From Timema cristinae (Eukaryota > Arthropoda > Insecta > Phasmatodea > Timematidae), in contig JBCFYV010000100.1 of NCBI GenBank assembly GCA_039000515.1, forward strand, positions 51,984,587 through 52,048,586: 64,000 nt of DNA, given 5' to 3'. The position numbers were made by a program, and so were the translations under genes. Shown here piece after piece: positions 42,893-52,888 of the stretch (positions are counted from its first letter, which is position 1; each line of letters begins with the position of its first letter). The notes under the pieces are model-generated. The model saw nothing but the letters and a program-made list of their open reading frames with translations, ran no database searches and was not told where the DNA came from.

Positions 42893-43258
42893 CGTGGCCA
42901 GTTATCGGGGGCAAAGATGTTCCACCAGGAGGGGCGCTTCTGTCTCTCGGAGAACCCCCCGAGGGGTGGGGGCGAAGACGACGGACCGCCGCCGGGTCGT
43001 TGATGACCCCCTTGCGACGCTTCCTCTCCATCTTAATGTGCCAAGACTTGCGCCTCCCCCTCTTCTCCTCGGGTTTACCACCCGGCTGAGACGTCGCGAC
43101 CATCACGCGATGGTCCAACACGATAGACTCCTCTAGACTGACGAGGCCGGGATCGAACTGGTGCTCCACTGTTTAGGGTTAGGATTGTTGTTGGTCGACC
43201 TCTCCTCCTCACCGTCGGAAGTGACGTACCACTCCGATTCCATTTTGTAATTTTTCAT
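42893..43258 (-). CDS. Candidate first coding exon of an unidentified minus-strand gene
   Basis: I do not recognise the product. The region is GC- and CpG-rich in an AT-rich window and is not repeated elsewhere in it. An ATG at 43256-43258 or, in a better context (ACAAAATGG), at 43241-43243 opens a frame starting MESEWYVTSDGEEERSTNNN that stops after about 36 codons. A second frame, open from 43169, gives 92 codons with an acidic/hydrophobic start (VSLEESIVLDHRVMVATSQP), a strongly basic centre (KRGRRKSWHIKMERKRRKGV) and a Pro/Gly-rich end. It finishes at a strong splice donor, CACG|GTGAGT, after 42893 (phase 1). The two frames join either by a 44-nt intron (43169-43212, GTGAGG to ACAG) or through an indel. 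The basic centre suggests nuclear or nucleic-acid binding function, which is inference. An in-frame TAA lies just upstream of the first ATG. Confidence 0.45.
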
Positions 43259-43504
43259 AGAAAAGTTTTTTTTTTAAACTCGATGGGAACGTTTAGTTTT
43301 TGTTCTTTCACTTATTTTTTTCTTCCTTCTTCCCCCCCGTAAAATAGGGAATAATCCAATTACTCCCTCGCAGCGAAAAGTACAGATATTTGGAAAACCA
43401 TTCCTAAATTAAGAAAAAAAAAAAAGTTATCCGTTATATTTGATAAATATTCTATATTTTTTAAGCACCATAAACATTTAATAAATAATAACTGCCCTCT
43501 TTAT
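43259..43504. other. Sequence upstream of the candidate exon
   Basis: AT-rich with a T run, a C run (43333-43339) and A runs. Possible promoter or 5' leader for the minus-strand exon, but no clear TATA box, initiator or splice acceptor was seen. Confidence 0.3.
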
Positions 43505-43605
43505 ACCCAACCCCGGGATTCGAACCCCTGATCTACACCTAGTCATCAGCAGTCCCTTGTATCGTGGGAGAGCGACGCCCTAGACCATTTAACCACCGAG
43601 GCGGG
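43505..43605 (-). repeat. SINE-C head only
   Basis: On the minus strand CCGCCTCGGTGGTTAAATGG, TCTAGGGCGTCGCTCTCCCA and B-box GGGGTTCGAATCCCGG form a complete tRNA-like head of about 95 bp; body and tail are absent. It abuts a SINE-E. Confidence 0.75.
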
Positions 43606-43831
43606 GTTCTAGGTATTCAACGTACATTTTCTAAACCGATTGATTAGATCAACACACGACATAAAAACTAACTTAAATATAGAACAGACCCAAACATCCA
43701 GCTATCCCCTTTCCCCTCATCAATGTGAAAGAGAAAAAACCTCGCAATTAACTAATGATTCAAGTCTTCAACCGTGCTAGGAATCGAACCCAGCACCTTA
43801 AATCAGTAAGCAGACTCGCTACCGACAGAGA
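43606..43831 (-). repeat. SINE-E copy
   Basis: Beta-tail complement TACATTTTCTAAACCGATTG at the left, middle TAAAAACTAACTTAAATATA, B-box complement GGAATCGAACCCAGC, then CAGACTCGCTACCGAC where the A-box side ends. Confidence 0.8.
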
Positions 43832-43901
43832 AAAGTTGTCCGAATGATGAATGCTTATCGGATCAAATGTTTTCTCAATCAATAAGTATTTAAACTAAAT
43901 A

Positions 43902-44149
43902 ATAATAATATTTAGCACCGCGTCTTACTACCCATTCGGGTTATACGCTCTAAGTACTAATTACGCTAATGGATTAGGAATTGGGAAGGTTTATTTAGAG
44001 GACGTGAACCCGCATTTGCGTGGAGGGAAGAGTGGAAAACCATTTAGGAAAAACCCCCTCCAGTTCACCCGACCGAGATTCGAACCTCGTCCTCAGCAGT
44101 CGAGCTAAACACGACAAGCGCGTTAGCCAACTACGCCACTGAGGCGGGT
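43902..44149 (-). repeat. SINE-A full-length copy with 13-bp duplication
   Basis: TTTAAACTAAATA flanks it (43889-43901, 44150-44162). TAA/ATA tail, alpha-tail complement ACTACCCATTCGGGTTAT, A body, B-box complement GATTCGAACCTCG (a 9-bp deletion follows), head CTACGCCACTGAGGCGGG. Confidence 0.95.
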
Positions 44150-44162
44150 TTTAAACTAAATA

Positions 44163-44844
44163 GCTACAACTTAATTACACCTGTCACGTAAAGAGCAATA
44201 TTTTAGATAATTATAAATTAAATACGTTTAGAGTATTTACGTGGTTATATTTTATTGTTAGCCTTACATTTATCGGAAGACCTGTAGTTTTGTTTCGAAA
44301 TAAACTCTAGTAGAGAGTTTGGCTGAAAAATATTAGATAACAGAACTATCTGTGAAAATAGATTTGACTTTATTATGTTACGTTTATATGGCTCGCTATT
44401 GACGTCTTAATCTAAGGGTAGATATGGAAAGGTTTTTTTTTTAGAAAAGTGCGCCCTCATTGGGAGGATAAAAATTGGGAAAATAACGTGTGGAATAATT
44501 AAGGCGCTTAATCATGAGTCGATAACCACGGCGCTTAAGTCAGGTGTGGATGAATAACACTCGAATAGATCCATAGTAAATTTTTATTCATATTACGATA
44601 ACATAAATAATCAACTTATTACTCAGTAGTCTAAAGTCAAACTTTAATTTCACACAGAAGAAATAGGGATTTCATTTCGTCAAAACTACCTTAAGTTTCC
44701 CAGTATAAGAAAACTGATTACTGACAAGTAGAAATACCAAATGTGCTATTTGCACCTGGATACCATTTATTTACATTTCAAGATAAGCTTTTTTTTCTTT
44801 TTCTTGTTTCCTATTCTAGATATACATATGGTTACGTGAAATTT
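44163..44844. other. Unique AT-rich stretch
   Basis: No gene or repeat recognised. Confidence 0.4.
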
Positions 44845-45018
44845 TTTATTATAATTATCACCACGTCTTACTATCCGTTCGGGATTATACGCACTTACGC
44901 TTAATGTGTAATGGTAGGGTGATTGTGAGATGAAATGGAGGACCTACAGTTTAACGTGGGATCCGAACCACAGTGGGAGGCCTGGCATTCCCCACATTCA
45001 CAAGTTGTGATTAAAACA
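44845..45018 (-). repeat. SINE-B copy, 5'-truncated
   Basis: ATTATCACCACGTCTTACTA at the left and B body to CACATTCACAAGTTGTGATT. Head missing. Confidence 0.85.
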
Positions 45019-45287
45019 TGTGAATTAATTTATTCTGCATATTGGTATGAAGACATTCGTATGAACAAACCAAATAGCTGTGAAGTATTTAACAATAATA
45101 ATGTTGACAAAAACTTTTTACGATTAAAAAAATTGTTTTACGACTATGTAAGGCTATTTTTACGTTTATTGAAAACTCTCTGGTTTTAGTTTAGACGTTA
45201 TTTTTAAAACTCGCTGAATAAAACGTAAATACATAAACATAATAAATCTTGTATTGACTCGTCGCTAAACTCGTTTCAACAATTTAA

Positions 45288-46067
45288 GGGCCAGTCTTAT
45301 GACTACTAGATAAATATTGCTATCGGGAGGTTAAAGTTAGCGACCAGATAAAGGTTATCCACCACTTTAATATTTCACGTGTATTATGAACTGCCGGCTA
45401 TTTGAAGTATAAATATATTTTTATTCAGAACACGCAAGGTTGGTACAGTTTTTACTGGTACGCGCATGCGTTCAAGCTCTGCTACTACCGCACTACCTGG
45501 CAAGTGGCAACAACGCTCAACATTTGTTAAATAATGACGGCCAAACGAGTGCGAGTAAACAGATGGCGTCGCGTGGGTGCAGAAGCTAGGTTGTCTTGCA
45601 AGTAGTAATTTCGGTGTCTGCCAAAATGTGGTCAATATTTGAGTATAACGTTTACAAAATTTCATTTATTTACTCACATTTTGATAATTTGTTTTTATAT
45701 AAATATATACTCTACAAATATCTTGTCAGTTTATATAAAAGTGTGAATTAAATGTTCTAACTTTATATAATTAGAGCCTGGGCCTGTGCTTACTAAACAC
45801 GTGAACCAAGATTTTAACCTAAAACCAAATTCTGATGGGCGAAACCTCGTTAAAAACAACGCGTCACTATGGAAACAACCATTTTAACTTCCAAATAAAA
45901 GTTATCAAGTACTTAAACCTCCCGATAAAAATGTGATGGATAAATACATTTTATCTGGCAGATAAATGCTATCTGGCAGTCAAAAAAGACGCACTTTTAA
46001 CTTATCGACCAGATAGAAATATTTATTTGCCAGATTAATATTTATCCAGGAGTCATAAGACCAGTCC
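45288..46067. mobile_element. TIR element, possibly Harbinger-like
   Basis: Left GGGCCAGTCTTATGACTACT and right complement GGACTGGTCTTATGACTCCT are inverted repeats that continue GATAAATATT. TAA precedes and TAG follows (3-bp duplication with one mismatch). The inside holds more GATAAA/TTTATC and GTTAAA motifs in both orientations. A 93-codon minus-strand open frame at 45384-45665 shows no recognised domain. Confidence 0.65.
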
Positions 46068-46383
46068 TAGGTTGAATTTCAATATACAAGGAATTCGTTG
46101 AAAATTGACAATTACTTTTTTCTTAATATGTTTGCTCACAATGAACGCGATCGCTTTCGACTCTCCTTTGTTATATTATTATTCTTCAGTTCATATTACG
46201 TTTGAAAAATGAGTACGTGACAACTAACACGAGGGTGGGTAACCTGATGACAAAAACAGCCGTGTTGAAACTCTCGGAGGATCAAGTATGGAGAGGGGGG
46301 GTATTAGGTGGGTTACATAACTTTTGTTCTCCTAATTTTCATGTTTTCCAGACATGGAAGAAAAATAATTTAGTTTTTTTTCC

Positions 46384-46622
46384 TAGCGCCGCGTCTTAAT
46401 ACCCGTTCGGGTTATAGGTTTATGTATTAACGCTAATGGTTTTCGGGATCGGGATGGCTATATTTATTGGAAGTGTACCCGAATTTGCGTGGAGGGTGGA
46501 AAATGATTGGAAAAACCACCCTCAGCACATCGGACCAAGATTTGAACCTCGATCTCACAGTCATCGGCAGTCTAATCTAATGAGAGAGTAGCGCCTCAGA
46601 CCATGTGGCCACCAAAGTGGGT
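46384..46622 (-). repeat. SINE-C copy
   Basis: AGCGCCGCGTCTTAATACCC, body ATTTGCGTGGAGGGTGGAAA, B-box complement GATTTGAACCTCGATC, head ACCATGTGGCCACCAAAGTG. Confidence 0.85.
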
Positions 46623-46627
46623 AATTC

Positions 46628-46866
46628 TTTAGTTGCTAGATGGTCTAAAAGGAGTCACCCTTGCGTTAGACTGTCCCGCTGATGGAAGGTGATCGGTGTT
46701 CGAATCACGTCGGGTCTACTGAGAGTTGCTTTTCCTCAAAAGGTTTCCTTCCCACTTTGCTTCCATTCAAATGATGGGATATCACCTATAAAAATATGTC
46801 CCTCCTCACCCTCACCCAATTAGAGTAATTATCATATGCAGGTATAACCTGAACAGGTGATGAAAA
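46628..46866 (+). repeat. SINE-C copy
   Basis: Head TTAGTTGCTAGATGGTCTAA, B-box GTGTTCGAATCACG, body CCCACTTTGCTTCCATTCAA, tail TAACCTGAACAGGTGATGAA. Head-to-head with the preceding copy, 5 bp apart. Confidence 0.8.
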
Positions 46867-47326
46867 AAGTTCCAAGAACTTATTCTTTCACCACATGAGT
46901 GAGTACGTGGACTAAAACGTCAAGCACATATTGTTTGATTACCTGTGACAGGAACTTGGGGGGGGGGGTCATTGTACAAATTTTTTTGGTCATAATCTGT
47001 TTACAACTCTCCCTTGGTACAGACGCAGATACATTTCCCTGTAATTTTACCTTCATCATTTTTTTTTCTCTATCAGTATAATTTAATGCGGAGAGTCCGG
47101 ATGAGTAGTTGCGGTGTAGAAATGTATTTTAGTTCATACCTTTAACATCGGTATTATTCTCGAGCATTATCTAGGTGATTGAGTTGAGGAGGGTAATTAG
47201 AGTGTAATTAGAAGAAATACAATCAGTATTAAAAGGGAGAAAGTCCTAAATCATACGTGGAAATCCACCCAGTAGAGGTTCAAAAATTGTCCTCCTCGTA
47301 GTCTGTGATCCAGTCTATTAAAGCCC
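46867..47326. other. Unique stretch
   Basis: A short G run at 46959-46968. No gene or repeat recognised. Confidence 0.4.
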
Positions 47327-47760
47327 TTGGCCCTGTTGATTGCAAGTCTAAAACCTATCTTGTGTGATGGGGAAAGGCGTGGCTTCACAACCAACCAACG
47401 TATCCTTCCGCGCCAACAATAACAGATGAATCACGGATACCGTAGATGGCGCTAGCTTCCGGACAGGTCTTACGGAAAAATCATACGTTTGGAAATGTAA
47501 GTTTTCCCGAGAACGAGTGAACTGTTTATGTTAATATTTTCAACACCCCTTCTAAGATAATATATCAATGTTTATTAATTGTTACAATTTCTTATTTTTT
47601 GTTATAAAGCCGGTAGTTTCATTGAAAAATGTCAATTTTATCGATTTTGATCACTTAAAATTATAGAGGTGTGTATATAAAAAGTATAACTTAATCAACA
47701 TGGTTCTTTTCTTGATCAAACCGTTTCCGGAAGAAAAAAATATTGCAAAACAATAAAAAT
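47327..47760. repeat. Repeat F, copy 2
   Basis: Matches 23824-24294 from AAGTCTAAAACCTAT through GATGGCGCT and CGAGAACGAGTGAA to TTGCAAAACAA. It lacks the poly-T run of copy 1. Small indels only, so the two share a recent ancestor relative to SINE-C copies. Confidence 0.85.
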
Positions 47761-47859
47761 TCTTGAATATAACCGTTTGTTCCCATGACTCTGAATTTCC
47801 ACGACAGATGAAAAGGGCCAATCGCCTTAAGGACGTAGTTTTTAAAATTGGGTTTTATT

Positions 47860-48108
47860 ATTGAGGTGTTTAACGTGTACTTTCTGAGCCGACTGATTAA
47901 CTCATCACATGACTTATAAACTAACTTAAATATAAAAGACACAACACCCAGATCCCCCCCCCCCCCCAAACGTCCCAAACGTTAATTTATCACCGTAAAA
48001 AGGGTAAACCCATATTTCACCAATGACAAATTTTTCAACCATGCCAGGAATCAAACCCGGGACTTTATCTATCTTTGTAGAAAGACTAACTACTGACTGA
48101 GCTGGGAA
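47860..48108 (-). repeat. SINE-E copy
   Basis: Beta-tail complement TGTACTTTCTGAGCCGACTG, middle TATAAACTAACTTAAATATA with an expanded C run (47953-47968), B-box complement GGAATCAAACCCGGGAC, A-box complement CTACTGACTGAGCTGGG. Confidence 0.85.
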
Positions 48109-48153
48109 CTCCTGTTTATAATGTATTTAGAGTATCTCATTTAGACTGCTATA

Positions 48154-48390
48154 TTATTATTATTATTAGCACTGCGTCTTACTACCCGTTCGGGTTACAC
48201 GCACTTACGCTAATGTGTAATGGTAGGGTGATTGTGATATGAAATGAAGGACCTACAGTTTAACGTGGAATCCGAACCACGGTGGAGGCCTGGCATTCCC
48301 CACATTCACAAGATGTCTTGTCAGAGGTGAAGGAAAGGGTTTGGTAATCAGATAAATCTGTGCCGGGACCGAGGATTGAACCCCGGACGC
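48154..48390 (-). repeat. SINE-B, truncated in the head, 12-bp duplication
   Basis: TAGACTGCTATA flanks it (48142-48153, 48391-48402). TTA tail, alpha-tail complement, B body and B-box complement GGATTGAACCCCGGACGC; the A-box half is missing although the duplication is exact, so truncation occurred at insertion. Confidence 0.95.
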
Positions 48391-48402
48391 TAGACTGCTA
48401 TA

Positions 48403-49187
48403 AACGGGATTCAATCCCAGACCCAGAAGAAATTCTCAGACAATTCATTGTTATTGCTTACGTCAGGATTTTCTCGATAGTTTTGCTACCTAGGGTGGGA
48501 GAAGGGGGGGGATTGTTTCATGTAGAGGTATTAAATAAACACACCGTGGGCACGCAGACTAATGTGTCTAGTCTCGTTCGTGTCGATTGGTCAGTGACTG
48601 ACACCTAGACTCTTGTATTAAGAGTTTTCGTCTTTGAATTATTTTTCCACACACCACCAACCCAAATTCTGGCACACTTTCCTCCAAATCCCACCGTTCG
48701 AATCTCTTTCCATTTAGTGTAAATATGTGGCTAACCAGAGGGGCATAAAGACGTAGAACCCAATGGAACTTGGGGGGGGGGGGCTAAGTCATAATGGCTT
48801 CTTTTTTTCCATTGTGAAATTGAACAATAAACATGAAAAAAAAATTGTTAAGACTGTTTAAACATGCATTAATAAAAAAAAAAACGCTCTGTGGCTTTAC
48901 GACCGAAGTTTAAAGCCAGTTTTAATTCCGTATACGAAAATTACGTAAACAGTAACCATCCACAGATAAGGTCAAGGTAAAAATAAAACACGGGTTGGAG
49001 GGGAAGGAGGGGGGGGGGCATGTCTCAATGACTCTTACAAACTAAAGTCTGTTAAGATTATCGCTAAAAATGAAGCAAAACAAGATACTAACTTTATTAT
49101 AATCAAGTCACTAAATACCTCGTTTAATAGAACTTATTCCCGCTTTGGTGATCCAACAGTTTAAGGCGGAATAGTGGCGAATCCGAA
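48403..49187. other. Unique stretch
   Basis: G runs at 48503-48510, 48772-48783 and 49009-49018. No gene or repeat recognised. Confidence 0.4.
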
Positions 49188-49410
49188 AACTTAGCTCAGT
49201 TGGTAGCGGGTCTGTCTATTGAGTTAAGAGTTTCGGGTTCGATTCCTAGCGTGACTGATAAACTTATCACTGGCTAAATGTGGGCCTACTCTTTCACAGC
49301 AATGGATTAACGGCTGGATTTTGTGACTGTTCTAGATTTTATAAGTTAATTTAAAAGTCATGTGCTTATATAATCGGTAGGTTCAGAAAGTCCACCTTTA
49401 AAACCTCAAA
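49188..49410 (+). repeat. SINE-E reference copy
   Basis: TTAGCTCAGTTGGTAGCG at 49191-49208 is a near-canonical A-box region and GGTTCGATTCC at 49236-49246 a perfect B-box, with spacing as in a tRNA gene. It does not fold into a full tRNA acceptor stem, and it continues through TTAATTTAAAAGTCATGTGC to the beta tail GGTTCAGAAAGTCCACCTTT. The head resembles Lys/Ala-type tRNAs (inference). Confidence 0.85.
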
Positions 49411-49419
49411 CTAACAAAT

Positions 49420-49628
49420 ACTCTGGCAATGCCGACGAAGGAGGTGTTCAGAAGTTCAAACCCCGATCTAAAGCATTGTAAGTGGTTTTTCTTAAATGAT
49501 TTTCCACTCTTTCATGCAAATGTTGGTACGCTTATTTAAATTCAACCCTCCTCACCCCTAACACATTAGCATAATTATTAATACATTTGCGCATAGCCCG
49601 AATGGTAAGTAAAACACGGTTTTAAAAC
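49420..49628 (+). repeat. SINE-C copy, diverged
   Basis: GAAGTTCAAACCCCGATC holds the B-box, TTTTCCACTCTTTCATGCAA the body, and AGCCCGAATGGTAAGTAAAA the tail. Confidence 0.75.
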
Positions 49629-50173
49629 AATAGAACCAATCCGATGAAGATAGTTTTGAAAGTACTTCTCTTTGGATTCCGGGTTGACCTCATCATCGAG
49701 CTTCCCCCCTCCCCCATTAGTACCCTACCCACAGCCCTCTTGCACACGCACACGCACACGTCTTAATGCAACCGGTTGGGTTTTAAACCCTAATCTGCCT
49801 AGTAATAAGAGAACGCCGGGGCAGATAGCAAAAAGAGTTGTATTATCATATTATGTGACCACTTATTATTTTGAACACCAACTCATTAATAGCCCCACCA
49901 ATCAGGATTAGAACAAAAATCTCTAGTATTGAGGATTGGACAGCCTCCAAAGAACAAATAATTTAGGCCACGATCGAGGCAAATAGGTTTTTAAAAAATA
50001 AATTTGCAAATACTCTTAAGAGTCGCAACTATCTGACCTTTGATTACCAGACCCTCCGTATTATCCGGCCCAGCATTGGTGTTAGCAAGTTAACAAGTTT
50101 TAAAGTGAAAAAAACCGGTACATATCTACTAGTTATTAAACTATTGCAGTCAACATACACTTGGTCGGTGTAT
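49629..50173. other. Unique stretch with a pogo-like end fragment
   Basis: CCTCCGTATTATCCGGCCCA at 50052-50071 resembles pogo/Tigger terminal sequence; a similar motif lies just beyond the 56-bp array at 51238. CACACGCACACGCACACG near 49744 is a short imperfect repeat. No gene seen. Confidence 0.4.
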
Positions 50174-51190
50174 ATAGTAGCACCGTTTTGATTTGGCTGG
50201 AAACAGAAACTGTGTCAAGGGAAGGCTAGATAGCAGCATAGCAACACAGCAGCACTGTCTAAATATGGCTGGAAACAGAAGCTGTGTCAAAGGAGGTGTA
50301 GATAGTAGCACTGTCTTAATATGGCTGGAAACCGAAGCGGTGTCGAAGGAAGTCTAGATAGCTGCACTGTTTTGATTTGGCTGGAAACAGAAGCTGTGTC
50401 AAAGGAGGTGTAGATAGCTGCACTGTTTTGATTTGGCTGGAAACAAAAGTTGTGTCAAGGGAAGTGTAGATAGCTGCACCGTTTTGATTTGGCTGGAAAC
50501 AAAAGCTGTGTCAAGGGAAGTGTAGATAGCTGCACTGTTTTGATTTGGCTGGAAACAGAAGCGGTGTCAAAGGAAGTCTAGATAGCTGCACTGTTTTGAT
50601 TTGGCTGGAAACAGAAGATGTGTCAAAGGAGGTGTAGATAGCTGCACTGTTTTGATTTGGCTGGAGACAAAAGCTGTGTCAAAGGAGGTGTAGATAGCAG
50701 CACTGTTTTATTTGGCTGGAAACAGAAGCTGTGTCAAAGGAGGTGTAGATAGCTGCACTGTTTTGATTTGGCTGGAAACAAAAGCTGTGTCAAGGGAAGT
50801 GTAGATAGCAGCACTATTTGAGTTGGCTGAAAACAGAAGCTGTGTCAAAGGAGGTGTAGATAGCTGCACTTTTGATTTGGCTGGAAACAAAAGCTGTGTC
50901 AAGGGAAGTGTAGATAGCTGCACTGTTTTGATTTGGCTGGAAACAAAAGCTGTGTCAAGGGAAGTGTAGATAGCTGCACTGTTTTGATTTGGCTGGAGAC
51001 AAAAGCTGTGTCAAGGGAAGTGTAGATAGCTGCACTGTTTTGATTTGGCTGGAGACAGAAGATGTGTCAAAGAAGGTGTAGATAGCAGCACTGTTTTGAT
51101 TTGGCTGGAGACAGAAGCTGTGTCAAAGGAGATTTAGATAGCAGCACTATTTGAGTTGGCTGGAAACAGAAGATGTGTCAAGGGAGGTGT
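50174..51190. repeat. 56-bp minisatellite, about 18 copies
   Basis: Unit: TAGATAGCTGCACTGTTTTG, ATTTGGCTGGAAACAGAAGC, TGTGTCAAAGGAGGTG. Variants AAAGGAGGTG and AAGGGAAGTG, and CAGAAG and CAAAAG, are distributed in blocks, which suggests local duplication of several units at a time. Largest array in the window. Confidence 0.95.
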
Positions 51191-51787
51191 GCGCGAAGTG
51201 TAGCCACATGAGGCAACCCATTATTTACACTCTGTTTCCGTATTATCCGGCTTTTCCGCTATCCGGCCCGGAATGCCGCCAATTTAGGCGGGGTGATCAC
51301 GACTCTAGACTATTACAAACCAAGGGTTTTCTATTTATTGATTCAAAAGCAAGATGGATAGTGCCATACGGTTTGGTTGTGATAACCAAAATATTACTAT
51401 GATATTTTCTTTGAGGGCTCACCCCTGAGTTCACACTGCAAGACAGCATATTTACCTTGATTGGTTCCACTATGGTGTGGTTTATCAGATAGGGCCATAG
51501 TGTATTAAATTAGTCATGGTAGACTTAGTGTAAACGTCAGTCATTCCTTGATGGGATTACACTATGGCTTTATCTTCTAAGCTAAAATTAAATTTATTAA
51601 TAAATGAAGATGAAAACTAATCCCTCCCTAACTGTCTTTATCTTCTAGAGTTCTAAATTCTAGTTAGAGATAACCGAAATCTTCGTTAATACATCCCGGC
51701 TTATTAATATATTAACGTCAATTGTTTGAAACAGTAAATCTAAATCTGGCGATAAGATTAGGCTTAGTATATGGGTGTTTAGAGCGT
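51191..51787. other. Unique stretch after the array
   Basis: CCGTATTATCCGGCTTTTCC and GCTATCCGGCCCGG at 51238-51271 again look like pogo-type terminal repeats. No gene recognised further right. Confidence 0.4.
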
Positions 51788-52038
51788 CAAATCTACCTGC
51801 TGTATTTCAATGTTCTATAACGTCAATGATATATAAGAATAAATCCACTACTTTATATTGTTTTAGACTATCAGACATATCAGATCAAATATAATGCCAT
51901 CTATAGTTCTAATTTGTCAAGAGTAAATTAGAACAAATCTACTGCCTTTTATCGTTCTAATCTGTCAGTGTTATTTAAGAATAAACCTACTGCCTTCTAA
52001 TGTTCTAATCTGCCAGTGGTATATTTGAACAAGTCTGC
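51788..52038. repeat. Degenerate 48-bp tandem repeat, about 5 copies
   Basis: AATAAACCTACTGCCTTCTA, ATGTTCTAATCTGCCAGTGG and TATATTTGAAC-like blocks recur with TTCT(A) spacing of 45 to 49 bp. Old and diverged compared with the other arrays. Confidence 0.7.
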
Positions 52039-52354
52039 ATACTAACATTTTTTTTTTTTAATTTTCAGAAATGAATTATAATAGACGACATTATGCTAAA
52101 AAGTTTTATTTGGCATTTTAAAATCAAAATAGTTGAAAAAAGTCATACAACTAATATTTTAATAATAGTTCAAATTAAAATAAAGAACATCATTTTAAGT
52201 TTAAAACTGATTAATCTGAAAATTTGTCAAAACTTTTTTTTAGTTGAATTAATATGCAACCAATATAATTCAAATACATTCCCGAATAAATGTATAGGTA
52301 TATATTGTTACAAATCCACGTAATTAAAAAAAAATCATGTAACATGTCTACGAC

Positions 52355-52590
52355 CCTATTCGATGGTTGAATGGTCTAAGGTGTCACACTCACGATAGAC
52401 TGGACTGTCAATGACTGGGATATCCGTGTTAAAACACTGGTCAGATGTACTGAGGATTTTTTCCTAGATAGTTTTTTCCACTACCTTTCTCCGAAAATGC
52501 GGCTACACTTCCTATAAATTCAAGCTTCCTCATACTTAACACATTAGCGTAATAATTATACGGGCGTACAACCCGACGTGGTGCTAAAAA
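52355..52590 (+). repeat. SINE-C copy
   Basis: Head CGATGGTTGAATGGTCTAAG, B-box region decayed (GTGTTAAAACACTGG), body CTACCTTTCTCCGAAAATGC, tail shortened to ACAACCCGACGTGGTGCTAA. Confidence 0.8.
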
Positions 52591-52637
52591 GGCCCTTGTC
52601 TAACACAGTTTTAAATGGGATTATTAATTTATCTATT

Positions 52638-52888
52638 TTTGGCGCCGCGTCTTACTACCCGGCCAGTTTAATACGCATATTTAATAACTACGCTAATGTG
52701 TTAGAAATAAGGAAGGTAAAATTTAAAGGAAGTGTACACGCATTATCATAGAAGAATAGTGGAAAACCATTTTGGAAAAAAAACAACTCTGTACACCCGA
52801 CCAAGATTAGAACCTCAATCTCCCCCGTCATTGGCATACAGTTTACTGTGAGAGTTCCACCGTAAACCATGCGGCCACCGCAGCGAGT
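52638..52888 (-). repeat. SINE-C copy
   Basis: TTGGCGCCGCGTCTTACTAC, then GGCCAGTTTAATACGC (tail core mutated), B-box complement GATTAGAACCTCAATC, head ACCATGCGGCCACCGCAGCG. Opposite to the previous copy, tails facing each other 47 bp apart. Confidence 0.85.

Noticed and set aside
43505..43605. Possible functional tRNA gene on the minus strand
   Set aside because: It matches SINE-C heads elsewhere and has no discriminable acceptor stem; a lone head from a truncated SINE is more likely.
49188..49262. Possible functional tRNA gene
   Set aside because: A and B boxes are excellent, but the acceptor stem does not pair and the sequence continues into a SINE-E body and beta tail found at other loci.
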